Assembly (NCBI GenBank): GCA_013331935.1
Contig: DUFN01000013.1
Location: forward strand, 18,945-52,556
Length of the DNA stretch: 33,612 nt
DNA from: Nanobdellota archaeon
GTDB taxonomy: Archaea; Nanobdellota; Nanobdellia; UBA10117
Reading direction: 5' to 3'
Made by a program: the position numbers and the translations under genes. The notes under the pieces were generated by a model, which was given only the letters and a program-made list of their open reading frames with translations, searched no databases and had not been told where the DNA came from. This document shows positions 24,131-30,762 of this stretch, in pieces (the first letter of the stretch is position 1; each line of letters opens with the position of its first letter).

Positions 24131-25183
24131 ATGGTAGTTACTCTAAAAGTCAAAAAAGAGCAGGCCCAGAAAGCCAAGGAGCTCCTCGTGCAGAGAGGCT
24201 GGCTTGACAAAACCAGAGTTATGGGTGGCACCCCAGACCGTTATGTGATTCTTCCGCTTGCGGAAGGCTTTTCTGAAAACATCCTGAAAAAAGCGTTTCC
24301 GGGGGCAAAGTTCGAGCATAAAAACCTGCAGAAATACCCAGAGAAATCAACCGACTTAAAGCACATGCTTAGAAACATTCTCTCTGAAAAAAATATAGAG
24401 CAAGTAACAAAAAGTTATGATGTTGTCGGCGACATCGCAATCCTCGAAATTCCAAAAAAGCTCGAAAAGCATGACTTGGCTATTGCTTGGGCCTTAAAGC
24501 GGGCATTCCCCGCAATTAATGTAGTTACAAAAAAAGTCGGCAAGGTCGGGGATCTGCATGAAATCTACAGAATCAGAAGGTTAAAAATTCTCACAGGCGA
24601 AAATAGATTGGCAACAGAGCACAAAGAGTCCGGAATAACTATGAGATTGGATTTAGGAAAAGTTTATTTCTCGCCAAGAAGCTCGCACGAGCGCGAGAGG
24701 ATTGCAAAACTAGTAAAACCAAATGAAAAAGTTTTGGTGATGTTCGCAGGCATCGGGCCTTTTGCATTGGTAATTGCAAAACAAAAGCCAGTTACAATTG
24801 TAGCAGTCGAAAAAAATCCAGATGCAGTAAAGTTCATGGAAGAAAATATACGGGTAAATTACGCAGGCAATAGGGTTTTTCCAATCTTTGGCGATGTCCG
24901 AGAAATTCTCCCAGAACTAAAAGAAAAGTTTGACCGAATCATCATGCCCTACCCTGAAGAATCATGGCAGTTTTTGGAATTAGCATTTAATTATGCAAAT
25001 CCGAAGGCAACAATCCACTTTTACGCATTTGTGAATGAAAAAGAATTGGAAAAAGCAAAAGAGCGCATAAGAAAAATTGCAGGCAAGGCTGGCAGGCAAG
25101 CGGAAGTAAAGCGCGTTGTGGTGGCTGGCTCTTATGCACCAAGGACGTGGAGATACTGTTTTGATGTTTTTGTCAAGCAATAA
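24131..25183 (+). CDS. trm5: tRNA (guanine37-N1)-methyltransferase Trm5
   Basis: A 350-aa SAM enzyme making m1G37, which prevents frameshifting. It has a D1-like N-terminal domain (about 1-70), a linking domain, then MRLDLGKVYFSPRSSHERER (about 172-191), the SAM motif VLVMFAGIGPFALVIAK (about 200-216), VAVEKNPDAV and the active-site loop RIIMPYPEESWQFL. The loop reads MPYP rather than the commoner MPLP/NLP type, a conservative variant. Start at ATG 24131; an upstream in-frame TTG at 24128 adds one Met only. Confidence 0.93.
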   Translation: MVVTLKVKKEQAQKAKELLVQRGWLDKTRVMGGTPDRYVILPLAEGFSENILKKAFPGAKFEHKNLQKYPEKSTDLKHMLRNILSEKNIEQVTKSYDVVGDIAILEIPKKLEKHDLAIAWALKRAFPAINVVTKKVGKVGDLHEIYRIRRLKILTGENRLATEHKESGITMRLDLGKVYFSPRSSHERERIAKLVKPNEKVLVMFAGIGPFALVIAKQKPVTIVAVEKNPDAVKFMEENIRVNYAGNRVFPIFGDVREILPELKEKFDRIIMPYPEESWQFLELAFNYANPKATIHFYAFVNEKELEKAKERIRKIAGKAGRQAEVKRVVVAGSYAPRTWRYCFDVFVKQ

Positions 25184-25184
25184 C

Positions 25185-25194
25185 CTTTTTAAAT
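25185..25194 (+). promoter_or_regulatory. TATA-like box upstream of the tRNA region
   Basis: CTTTTTAAAT, 26 nt before an ATG at 25216 that opens only a 10-codon frame. It may drive a short transcript ahead of tRNA-Trp. Confidence 0.3.
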
Positions 25195-25270
25195 TATGAT
25201 TTCAAATAAATACCTATGCAAAGAGTTGGTTGTCTTTGGCGTAAATAGAAGCGTAAGGATAATCGGAGTT

Positions 25271-25279
25271 CTTTTAAAT
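25271..25279 (+). promoter_or_regulatory. TATA box of tRNA-Trp
   Basis: CTTTTAAAT centred 28 nt before the first base of the tRNA. Confidence 0.5.
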
Positions 25280-25315
25280 TCCAATAAACCAGGAAGGTGT
25301 GTGGGGTCGTAGTAT

Positions 25316-25358
25316 AAAGCAAACGAGGTCAGCTAATATGCAGACTTCGCCAGCGTAT
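25316..25358 (+). other. tRNA intron 1, in the D-loop (43 nt)
   Basis: Flanked by a GTATAA direct repeat (25312-25317 and 25355-25360), so the cut may slide by up to six bases. Internal helix CGAGGTC (25324-25330) with GACTTCG (25343-25349), one G-U pair. I could not fit a strict bulge-helix-bulge motif. Confidence 0.75.
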
Positions 25359-25404
25359 AACCTGGTAGTATTGCCGCCTCCAGAGCGGTATATCTCGGTT
25401 CAAA

Positions 25405-25447
25405 GCGGACTTTGTACGCTTTAGCAGCGAACGAAGTTCGGTGTAAA
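25405..25447 (+). other. tRNA intron 2, in the T-loop (43 nt)
   Basis: Inserted between the AAA and the final T of the T-loop, sliding over AAA at both ends. Nine-bp helix CGGACTTTG (25406-25414) with CGAAGTTCG (25432-25440), and an inner CGCT/AGCG stem. It is stacked on the T-stem across a 7/8-nt internal loop. Confidence 0.78.
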
Positions 25448-25516
25448 TCCGGGCGACCCCACCTAAAATAAAAAAGCAAGTATGCAATCCATGCCATGAT
25501 GCCTTGGCGCAAGCAA

Positions 25517-26137
25517 TTAACTTTTTGTTTGACAAATCATGCCAATAGCACTGTGATCACGGTTTTTTGTTGATGGCCAAGTTATTTTAATTACCTCTTT
25601 GATTTTAAATTTTTTCTCAAAAAGAGTACGCAGTTCGGCTAATGTGGAAAAGTTCACATACAGGCCATACTTACTGACAGCCCACTTATTAGCTGTGTTA
25701 TAAGGGTCCAAGGTATCAAAACAAGAAAACGCAAAATAACCATGAGTTTTTAATAGGCGGCATACTTCGGTAATGTATTTACTTCGATTTTTTCGCTCGA
25801 TATGATGAAAACCGCCAATATCAATAATAAAATCAAAAAAACCCGTTTCAAATGGAGTATCTGTAGACTCTGCGCATATAACATTTTTCAGCCCACTCTG
25901 TGCAACTGCAACTGAAGAAATATCACTCCCATACATTTCCTTTCCTTTGTTTATTAGATATTTAATGTTTTGGCCGCGCCCACAGGCTAGTTCTAAACCA
26001 ATACGACCAACGTCCAAATATCTAAGCAAATGTTTTATGATAGTTGGTTTTCCACGCTCGATATTTTCAAGCTCCCACGCGAGAGCAGTCCCGTTTTCTT
26101 TTGCATCAGCGTAGACATTATTCCAAACTCTTAGCAT
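25517..26137 (-). CDS. Class I SAM-dependent methyltransferase
   Basis: I start at ATG 26137, 26 nt from the shared TATA; the in-frame ATG at 26194 lies upstream of that promoter. The product is 206 aa with a Rossmann methyltransferase core: motif I GLELACGRGQN, motif II GSDISSVAV, then ESTDTPFETGFFDFIID and a GGFHHIE motif, and a later FSCFDTLDP segment (Methyltransf_11/25 type). Substrate unknown. It is divergent from the nucleotidyltransferase-CitG fusion gene with a common promoter, which suggests a shared pathway, possibly small-molecule methylation. Confidence 0.8.
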   Translation of the reverse strand: MLRVWNNVYADAKENGTALAWELENIERGKPTIIKHLLRYLDVGRIGLELACGRGQNIKYLINKGKEMYGSDISSVAVAQSGLKNVICAESTDTPFETGFFDFIIDIGGFHHIERKNRSKYITEVCRLLKTHGYFAFSCFDTLDPYNTANKWAVSKYGLYVNFSTLAELRTLFEKKFKIKEVIKITWPSTKNRDHSAIGMICQTKS

Positions 26138-26158
26138 ATTGATAGTGCGGGGCAAAAA

Positions 26159-26167
26159 GTTTATATG
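26159..26167. promoter_or_regulatory. Bidirectional TATA element
   Basis: GTTTATATG, which reads CATATAAAC on the other strand. Its centre, 26163, is 26 nt from ATG 26189 (plus) and 26 nt from ATG 26137 (minus), so one element can serve both leaderless genes. Confidence 0.6.
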
Positions 26168-26188
26168 TTTTTGGTGTGACGCAACAAT

Positions 26189-27778
26189 ATGCAAGGCATA
26201 GTATTAGCAGCTGGCAAGGGCACCAGAATGCTGCCGTTATCAGAATACATACCAAAACCCCAACTTCCTTTTGGTGAAAAAAGATTCATAGATTATGCCA
26301 TAGATGCCTTGAGGTCATTTGTTAGTGAAATAATAGTTTTGACTCGCACAGGAGAAGATCACTTATTAGACAACACAGTGCATATTGTTCATGGTGATGC
26401 AGGTCAAGATATTTTTTTACAGCTAAAGTTTGCAGAGCCGCACATTCGTGATGATTTCATAGTTTTAGCATCGGACGCAGCATATTCATCGAGTTTTTTA
26501 GAAGCGCTAATGAGCAAACATAAATCCGGCGAGGGTCTGGTAACTTTGATCAGTGATGATGCAAAGAAATTTCCGCTTAAGCTGGCGTTAAGTGGAACTA
26601 AAATAAGTGCAGTTGGCCCGAAACTAAAAGATTATGACTGCTCAGCACCCTGCGCGTTTATGGCGGGTAGAGGCTTCTTTAACTATATATCTAAAAATAC
26701 TGATGACAACTGGACAATCTTTCAAAAAGTGCTAAATACAGAAGGCGTTAATCACGTTGCATCTGGCAGCATATATGAAAGCAATACATTGGATGAGTAT
26801 TTCCGCAATAGTCGACTATTGCTCGGGGAATTTGTTTCGCGAGATTCAGAAGTAAGTAATTCCGCATTACTAACGTCATTTGTATATACATCAAACATAA
26901 AAAATTCTTTTATTAAGAATAGCATAGTGATTGACTCAACAATATGCGGCGAAAGAATTGAAAATAAAATAATCTTTAGAGGGAAAGCGATATATGAGTT
27001 GCTGCCCAAAGTACATTTTGATTTCGAAGTTAGCGATATTCGGCACGAAGTTGCCAGGAACGCCGTAATGGCATTGGCACTAGAGCCACTTGCAGATAAA
27101 CCGGGCTGCACCACTCGACGAATTGATTCTTCCTCTGGAACTAAATTAGAATATTTTTTGATATCCGCAATAAACAGCCATCGCGCGTTTTATAGTTTGG
27201 CAGACAGAATAGTTCGGGAAGGCAGGCAACCTGGATGCATATATGATTTTGCTTACGAAGCACAAAAAGATAGCTTGAGAAATCGCGGGGGTGGCAAAGT
27301 TATTTGGGGGGAAATTCAGTTGCTAATGCCCTTGGTAGCTGCGCAAGTATTAGAACATTTGGAAGGGCGCAGCGATATGGATGGCATTCTAAAAAGAACC
27401 AGAATTGTAATGGAGAATACCTCAAAAGAAGATGTTCATTGGTATGATAGAGGTATTGAGCTAGCATTTCACTTATCCGAAAGGCACAGAAAAGAAGGAG
27501 ATATTCGTAGCCCAATACGTCATTACGATAATGTATGGGCTGCTATTAAAGACGCACCGTTGTGCATAACGCGTGAAATACAAGAAGGCTATTCGCGCAG
27601 CAAACAAACCGCCGAAAGAATAATGTGCAATTTGGATCAAGGAGTTTTAAAAGCAACTGAGCTTGAGTTTATACGTTTATTGCCAGAGTTACAACGTCCG
27701 GACGCTGTAGCAGACATAATGGCTGCAGGTATTTATTTGGCATTGTCAAATGCACGCACTGAAATATTATTCCCATGA
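26189..27778 (+). CDS. Sugar-nucleotidyltransferase fused to a CitG-like domain
   Basis: A 529-aa protein. Residues 1 to about 215 are a nucleotidyltransferase (GlmU/RfbA type): IVLAAGKGTRMLPLSEY with PKPQLPFG, and an SDAAYSS metal loop. Residues about 220-275 look like a short left-handed beta-helix (SNSALL, SFIKNSIVI). Residues about 285-529 resemble CitG/triphosphoribosyl-dephospho-CoA synthase: ALEPLADKPGCTTRRID, FLISAINSH, GGGKVIWGEIQLLMPL (compare archaeal GGNTNLGxxLLLxPL) and ENTSKEDVHWYDRGIELA. Known CitG transfers a triphosphoribosyl group from ATP to dephospho-CoA with loss of adenine. The fusion suggests activation of a sugar and a ribosyl transfer by one polypeptide (inference). 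It differs from bacterial CitXG fusions, in which the N part is CitX. Confidence 0.72.
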   Translation: MQGIVLAAGKGTRMLPLSEYIPKPQLPFGEKRFIDYAIDALRSFVSEIIVLTRTGEDHLLDNTVHIVHGDAGQDIFLQLKFAEPHIRDDFIVLASDAAYSSSFLEALMSKHKSGEGLVTLISDDAKKFPLKLALSGTKISAVGPKLKDYDCSAPCAFMAGRGFFNYISKNTDDNWTIFQKVLNTEGVNHVASGSIYESNTLDEYFRNSRLLLGEFVSRDSEVSNSALLTSFVYTSNIKNSFIKNSIVIDSTICGERIENKIIFRGKAIYELLPKVHFDFEVSDIRHEVARNAVMALALEPLADKPGCTTRRIDSSSGTKLEYFLISAINSHRAFYSLADRIVREGRQPGCIYDFAYEAQKDSLRNRGGGKVIWGEIQLLMPLVAAQVLEHLEGRSDMDGILKRTRIVMENTSKEDVHWYDRGIELAFHLSERHRKEGDIRSPIRHYDNVWAAIKDAPLCITREIQEGYSRSKQTAERIMCNLDQGVLKATELEFIRLLPELQRPDAVADIMAAGIYLALSNARTEILFP

Positions 27779-28507
27779 TTCTTTCAAAATATCGGCGGAG
27801 CGCAATGCATCTTCAAACGATGTTGATTCAACAATAATTTTTTTCAGGTGGGGCAGTTTTCTTAAATTAGTGATTACATCCAGCGAGCCATTATCTATTG
27901 CAGAGTGGCTGTCGATAGGCCCATATGAGTTATGCGCATGTGCGTATGTAACTCTGTCTCCAAGTTGTTGAATAAAGTCATTTATTGTTATTTCCGATGA
28001 ATTTACCGTAGCACACCTTAAATGCGCAACATCTAAACAGAAGCCCAGAGAAGGAAATAAATTTAACATTTCTTTTAATTCTGGCCAGTTTGACCATGCC
28101 TTACCAGAATTATTTTCTAAGAACAACTGAACGCTATTCGCATTTGCAAATTCTAATAAATTGTGCATATGATTAAACTCCGTTTCATTGAAATCAACCA
28201 TAGGTAAGCTTCTTGGCAAATGAAATACCACTTCTCTGCCAGCCAGGATATTTGCAGCAAATATTTCGGATTTTAAGATTGCTATGCTGCGATTATCAAA
28301 TATTTCGTTTTTAGAAAATAAAGGTCTTCCATGCGTGTGAATGCTAAGGCTCCATTTGCTTAAAAGCGAAGTATATTTTTGTAATTTATCATATTTGTAC
28401 GGCAAGTAAGATTTTGGATTTATCTCTACTGCATCTATATTCATGTGTTTTAAACAAGCAATCCAATTAGTTGGAGGTAAACAAACCGTACTAATTCCTA
28501 TTTTCAT
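27767..28507 (-). CDS. Sugar phosphate isomerase/epimerase-like TIM barrel (AP_endonuc_2 fold)
   Basis: A 246-aa xylose-isomerase-like barrel. Strand and metal-ligand segments follow the PF01261 order: GISTVCLPP, AVEINPKSY, SIHTHGR, VVFHLPRS, LFLENNSG (Glu ligand), GFCLDVAHL (Asp/His), AHAHNSYGP...DSHSAI, and IIVESTS (last Glu). Active-site-type residues look intact. Substrate unknown. It converges on the nucleotidyltransferase-CitG gene (12-bp overlap). The TATA box at 28529-28538 is 26 nt upstream, so it is leaderless. Confidence 0.75.
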   Translation of the reverse strand: MKIGISTVCLPPTNWIACLKHMNIDAVEINPKSYLPYKYDKLQKYTSLLSKWSLSIHTHGRPLFSKNEIFDNRSIAILKSEIFAANILAGREVVFHLPRSLPMVDFNETEFNHMHNLLEFANANSVQLFLENNSGKAWSNWPELKEMLNLFPSLGFCLDVAHLRCATVNSSEITINDFIQQLGDRVTYAHAHNSYGPIDSHSAIDNGSLDVITNLRKLPHLKKIIVESTSFEDALRSADILKESWE

Positions 28508-28528
28508 GTTTTTAGTGTGTTATTCATG

Positions 28529-28538
28529 GTTTTAAATT
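28529..28538 (-). promoter_or_regulatory. TATA box of the TIM-barrel gene
   Basis: Reads AATTTAAAAC on the minus strand, centred 26 nt before the ATG at 28507. The rest of the ~250-bp divergent gap (28508-28761) shows nothing else I can support. Confidence 0.5.
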
Positions 28539-28732
28539 CTTATTTGCGGCGCAAAACATATTAGTTAGGATACCATTGCCATCAGAAACGCCCGTGAGCA
28601 ACTTATATCATGCCGCTCTAGCATGCACTCATGTATGAAAAACATTAAAAGTAGTCAGAAACTAAGCGGTTCGTGGTAAAAGTTGCCACACATGCAATTC
28701 ACAAATGAGATTGTAAATTCGCACGGAAAGGC

Positions 28733-28741
28733 TTATTAAAC
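28733..28741 (+). promoter_or_regulatory. TATA box of the GTP cyclohydrolase II-like gene
   Basis: TTATTAAAC centred 25 nt before ATG 28762. It is too close to ATG 28744 to serve it, so it decides the start. Confidence 0.45.
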
Positions 28742-28761
28742 TTATGAGTTTGCTTGGCAGC

Positions 28762-29433
28762 ATGGCATTTAAAAAGTTAGGATCAATTGTTATACCGTCC
28801 AGAATAGCAAATAAAAATAATCCCGTAATGTTTAAGCTCTATTTGTATGTTTTTGATTCTGGGCACAAGTATTACGTCCTAGAGCGCGGAAACTGCAAGG
28901 CTAAAACAAACATATTGTTGCGAATAGACTCAAAGTGCATCTACGCACATATTTTTGGTTCTGCTAGGTGCGATTGTGGTGAGCAGCTTCATGAAGCCAT
29001 TAAAAAAATAGGTGCTGAAAAAGAGGGGCTTCTCATATTCGGATACGACCAAGATGGCAGGGGCATTAGCTTAGAAGATCACATGGTAGTTTATGGGCTG
29101 CAGGATGAAGGGTATGATACAGTAGATGCAAACCTAAAAGCGGGCCTAAAGCCTGACCAGCGCGACTATAGCGAAATATCTAACATCATAAAAGATTTCG
29201 AGCTTACCAGCATAAGATTGCTATCTAATAATCCACACAGGATTCAAAGCATAATTGATTCAGGAATAAAAGTTACACGAGTACCATTCAAAGTAGTAGA
29301 TTTGGATAAATACAATGCAGCACAGTTGATAGTAAAACAAACTAAATTAGGGCATTTATTTGGTTGGGATTTGAATGATGCAAAGGTAAAAGAACTTTTT
29401 AATAAATCCCTGGCGCAAGAAGATTGGGAATAA
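28762..29433 (+). CDS. GTP cyclohydrolase II-like protein (RibA family)
   Basis: A 223-aa protein from ATG 28762 (229 aa if ATG 28744 is used). It aligns by eye with RibA. The zinc Cys are in the same C-x10-C-x-C spacing (SKCIYAHIFGSARCDCG; Cys59, 70, 72). The loop is YDQDGRGISL in place of the usual RQEGRGIGL (Glu to Asp), then YGLQDEGYDTVDAN, the catalytic-type Asp/Arg region KPDQRDY, and LLSNNPHRI. RibA opens GTP to formate, pyrophosphate and a diaminopyrimidine. Archaea normally begin riboflavin synthesis with a different enzyme (ArfA), and no other rib gene is here, so a role outside riboflavin synthesis is likely (inference). Confidence 0.8.
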   Translation: MAFKKLGSIVIPSRIANKNNPVMFKLYLYVFDSGHKYYVLERGNCKAKTNILLRIDSKCIYAHIFGSARCDCGEQLHEAIKKIGAEKEGLLIFGYDQDGRGISLEDHMVVYGLQDEGYDTVDANLKAGLKPDQRDYSEISNIIKDFELTSIRLLSNNPHRIQSIIDSGIKVTRVPFKVVDLDKYNAAQLIVKQTKLGHLFGWDLNDAKVKELFNKSLAQEDWE

Positions 29434-29496
29434 TTAATATTTTCAAAATATTAGATTAAATAAACTTAATATCGCGTGGGCGCGTGCGGGGGGTAG

Positions 29497-29517
29497 CAGG
29501 GCAACAAAGTTGCCCTG
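29497..29517. repeat. Perfect 9-bp hairpin
   Basis: CAGGGCAAC (29497-29505), AAA loop, GTTGCCCTG (29509-29517), right after a G-rich stretch (29478-29493) and just upstream of the next TATA box. It resembles the AAA-loop hairpin at 20281 in plan, not in sequence. Confidence 0.6.
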
Positions 29518-29520
29518 AAA

Positions 29521-29529
29521 GTTTATAAG
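29521..29529 (+). promoter_or_regulatory. TATA box before the HTH-BtpA genes
   Basis: GTTTATAAG; predicts transcription from about 29551, where an ATG opens a 25-codon frame that overlaps the HTH gene. Confidence 0.45.
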
Positions 29530-29587
29530 GCAGGATTTCAGAAGAAAAACATGAAACGGAACTTGACAAAAAGTGATTGTCTTTGGC

Positions 29588-29845
29588 ATGCAGGAAATTG
29601 CCTCGTTTGTAGCTCGGGTTCTGACTAAAAAACAGCTGGAAGTCTTTTACTTAATCAATGGCCCCGAAAATTTTACATTTTCAAAGTTTGTAAAAAAGTT
29701 TTCAAATGCTTATCCGCAATCAACACTAAAGCACATTCTGAAACATTTGCGTTCTATCGGGCTGGTTGAGTTTGAGAATGGACAGCCATTACAACTTACT
29801 AAGTTAGGCTCTTTAATAAAAGAGGGAGTGGAAAATGAAACTTGA
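29588..29845 (+). CDS. Small winged-helix-type protein upstream of btpA
   Basis: An 85-aa basic helical protein (90 aa from GTG 29573). It looks like a winged helix: helix LTKKQLEVFYLI, FSKFVKKFSNAYPQ, recognition-type STLKHILKHLRSIGLVEFE, then a short wing. DNA binding is therefore plausible. It overlaps the BtpA gene by 11 bp, suggesting a co-expressed local regulator. The start is uncertain: no ribosome site precedes either GTG 29573 or ATG 29588, and the predicted transcript begins at an out-of-frame ATG at 29551. Confidence 0.6.
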   Translation: MQEIASFVARVLTKKQLEVFYLINGPENFTFSKFVKKFSNAYPQSTLKHILKHLRSIGLVEFENGQPLQLTKLGSLIKEGVENET

Positions 29846-30695
29846 AGAAATATTTGAAACTAAGAAGCCAATAATCGGCGCCCTACATTTTTCGCCGATG
29901 CTCGGCTTTGCCGGCTTTACGAGCCAGCAGGAAATATTAGAAAAAGCTTTGGACGATTTAGAAGCATTTGTTGCTGGCAGAGCTGGCGTAGATGGAATAA
30001 TAATAGAAAACAACTATGACTTTCCGCATAAGATAAACGTCAGCCCTGAAACAGTTGCGATGATGACTTACTTAGGCCATGAGATACGAAAAAGAACCAG
30101 CCTGCCAATTGGCGTAAGCGTTTTGTTCAACGATTATCGCGCCGCATTGGCAATTGCAAAAGTAATTGATGCGCGTTTTATTAGAGTGCCAGCATTCGTA
30201 GACGACGTACGGACTGATTTTGGAGATATTTATGGCAACGCAAAAGATGTTATTGAATATCGCAGAAATATCGGTGCCGAAGATGTTGTAATTTTTACAG
30301 ACGTACAAGTAAAGCACGCAGAGATGCTGGACAAAACTAAAACAATCGAAGATTCTGTCCGGCAGGCTATTGAAGCTGGCGCTGATGCCTTGCTTTTAAC
30401 TGGCAGATGGACTGGCGATGCGCCGAATATGGACAAGCTGATGCGAGCAAGAGCGGCCGCAGGAGATTTTCCAATCTTGCTTGGCAGCGGCGTTGACAAA
30501 AACAACGCAGTGGAGCTTTTTAGATATGCGAACGGCGCAATAGTCAGCACGAGCCTGAAAGAAGGCGACAAAGTTGCAGGAGAAAGGAATGTAAAGCCAT
30601 ATCAGTACAAAGTTGATCGGCGCAAGGTTACAGAATTAATGAAAAAAATTGGTAGGGTGCCTTATTCCACTAGTACTTTGGGATTATGGGGCTAG
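29835..30695 (+). CDS. BtpA/SgcQ family TIM-barrel protein
   Basis: A 286-aa protein matching BtpA/SgcQ (PF03437): PIIGALHFSPMLG at the N terminus, GVDGIIIENNYDFPH, SLPIGVSVLFNDYRAAL, FIRVPAFVDD, IFTDVQVKHAEML, ALLLTGRWTGDAPN, PILLGSGVDKNNA and GAIVSTSLKEGD. The fold is a TIM barrel. The cyanobacterial member is linked to photosystem I stability, while the enzymatic activity of the family is not settled. The archaeon has no photosystem, so a metabolic role is implied. A GGGAG-like ribosome site precedes the ATG. Confidence 0.87.
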   Translation: MKLEEIFETKKPIIGALHFSPMLGFAGFTSQQEILEKALDDLEAFVAGRAGVDGIIIENNYDFPHKINVSPETVAMMTYLGHEIRKRTSLPIGVSVLFNDYRAALAIAKVIDARFIRVPAFVDDVRTDFGDIYGNAKDVIEYRRNIGAEDVVIFTDVQVKHAEMLDKTKTIEDSVRQAIEAGADALLLTGRWTGDAPNMDKLMRARAAAGDFPILLGSGVDKNNAVELFRYANGAIVSTSLKEGDKVAGERNVKPYQYKVDRRKVTELMKKIGRVPYSTSTLGLWG

Positions 30696-30733
30696 CCCGA
30701 TATCAATTAGCCTCTCCAAACTAAAATGAAACA

Positions 30734-30742
30734 TTTAATAAA
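30734..30742 (+). promoter_or_regulatory. TATA box of trpS
   Basis: TTTAATAAA centred 25 nt before ATG 30763, favouring that start over ATG 30751. Confidence 0.45.
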
Positions 30743-30762
30743 TTCAAAAAATGAGTAAAAAT

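Larger units (their letters stand above)
25303..25461 (+). tRNA. tRNA-Trp (CCA) with two non-canonical introns
   Basis: Removing 25316-25358 and 25405-25447 gives a perfect 73-nt tRNA. Acceptor GGGGTCG (25303-25309) pairs CGACCCC (25454-25460). TA follows, then D-stem GTAT/GTAT with D-loop AACCTGGTA (A14, G18G19, A21 present). The anticodon arm is GCCGC-CTCCAGA-GCGGT with anticodon CCA at 25380-25382, followed by a four-base variable loop ATAT. The T arm is CTCGG-TTCAAAT-CCGGG. The discriminator is A (25461), as expected for archaeal tRNA-Trp, and the 3' CCA is not encoded. The anticodon loop itself is uninterrupted, so the usual archaeal 37/38 intron is absent. Intron ends are ambiguous by a few bases because of short direct repeats. 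Confidence 0.88.

Noticed and set aside
25378-25384. Canonical 37/38 intron with box C/D guide in tRNA-Trp
   Set aside because: The anticodon loop CTCCAGA is continuous with its stem; the insertions are in the D- and T-loops.
26189-27778. Citrate lyase CitXG
   Set aside because: The N-terminal half has a sugar-nucleotidyltransferase signature rather than CitX, and no citrate lyase subunits are nearby.
28508-28761. Box C/D guide RNA or riboswitch in the divergent gap
   Set aside because: I could not find matched C/D boxes or a stable conserved fold beyond the two TATA boxes.
28762-29433. Riboflavin biosynthesis locus
   Set aside because: Only the RibA-like gene is present; no other riboflavin gene lies nearby.
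25462-29560. Integrated element with attachment sites at tRNA-Trp
   Set aside because: I found no integrase and no copy of the tRNA 3' end downstream, so an island is only suggested.
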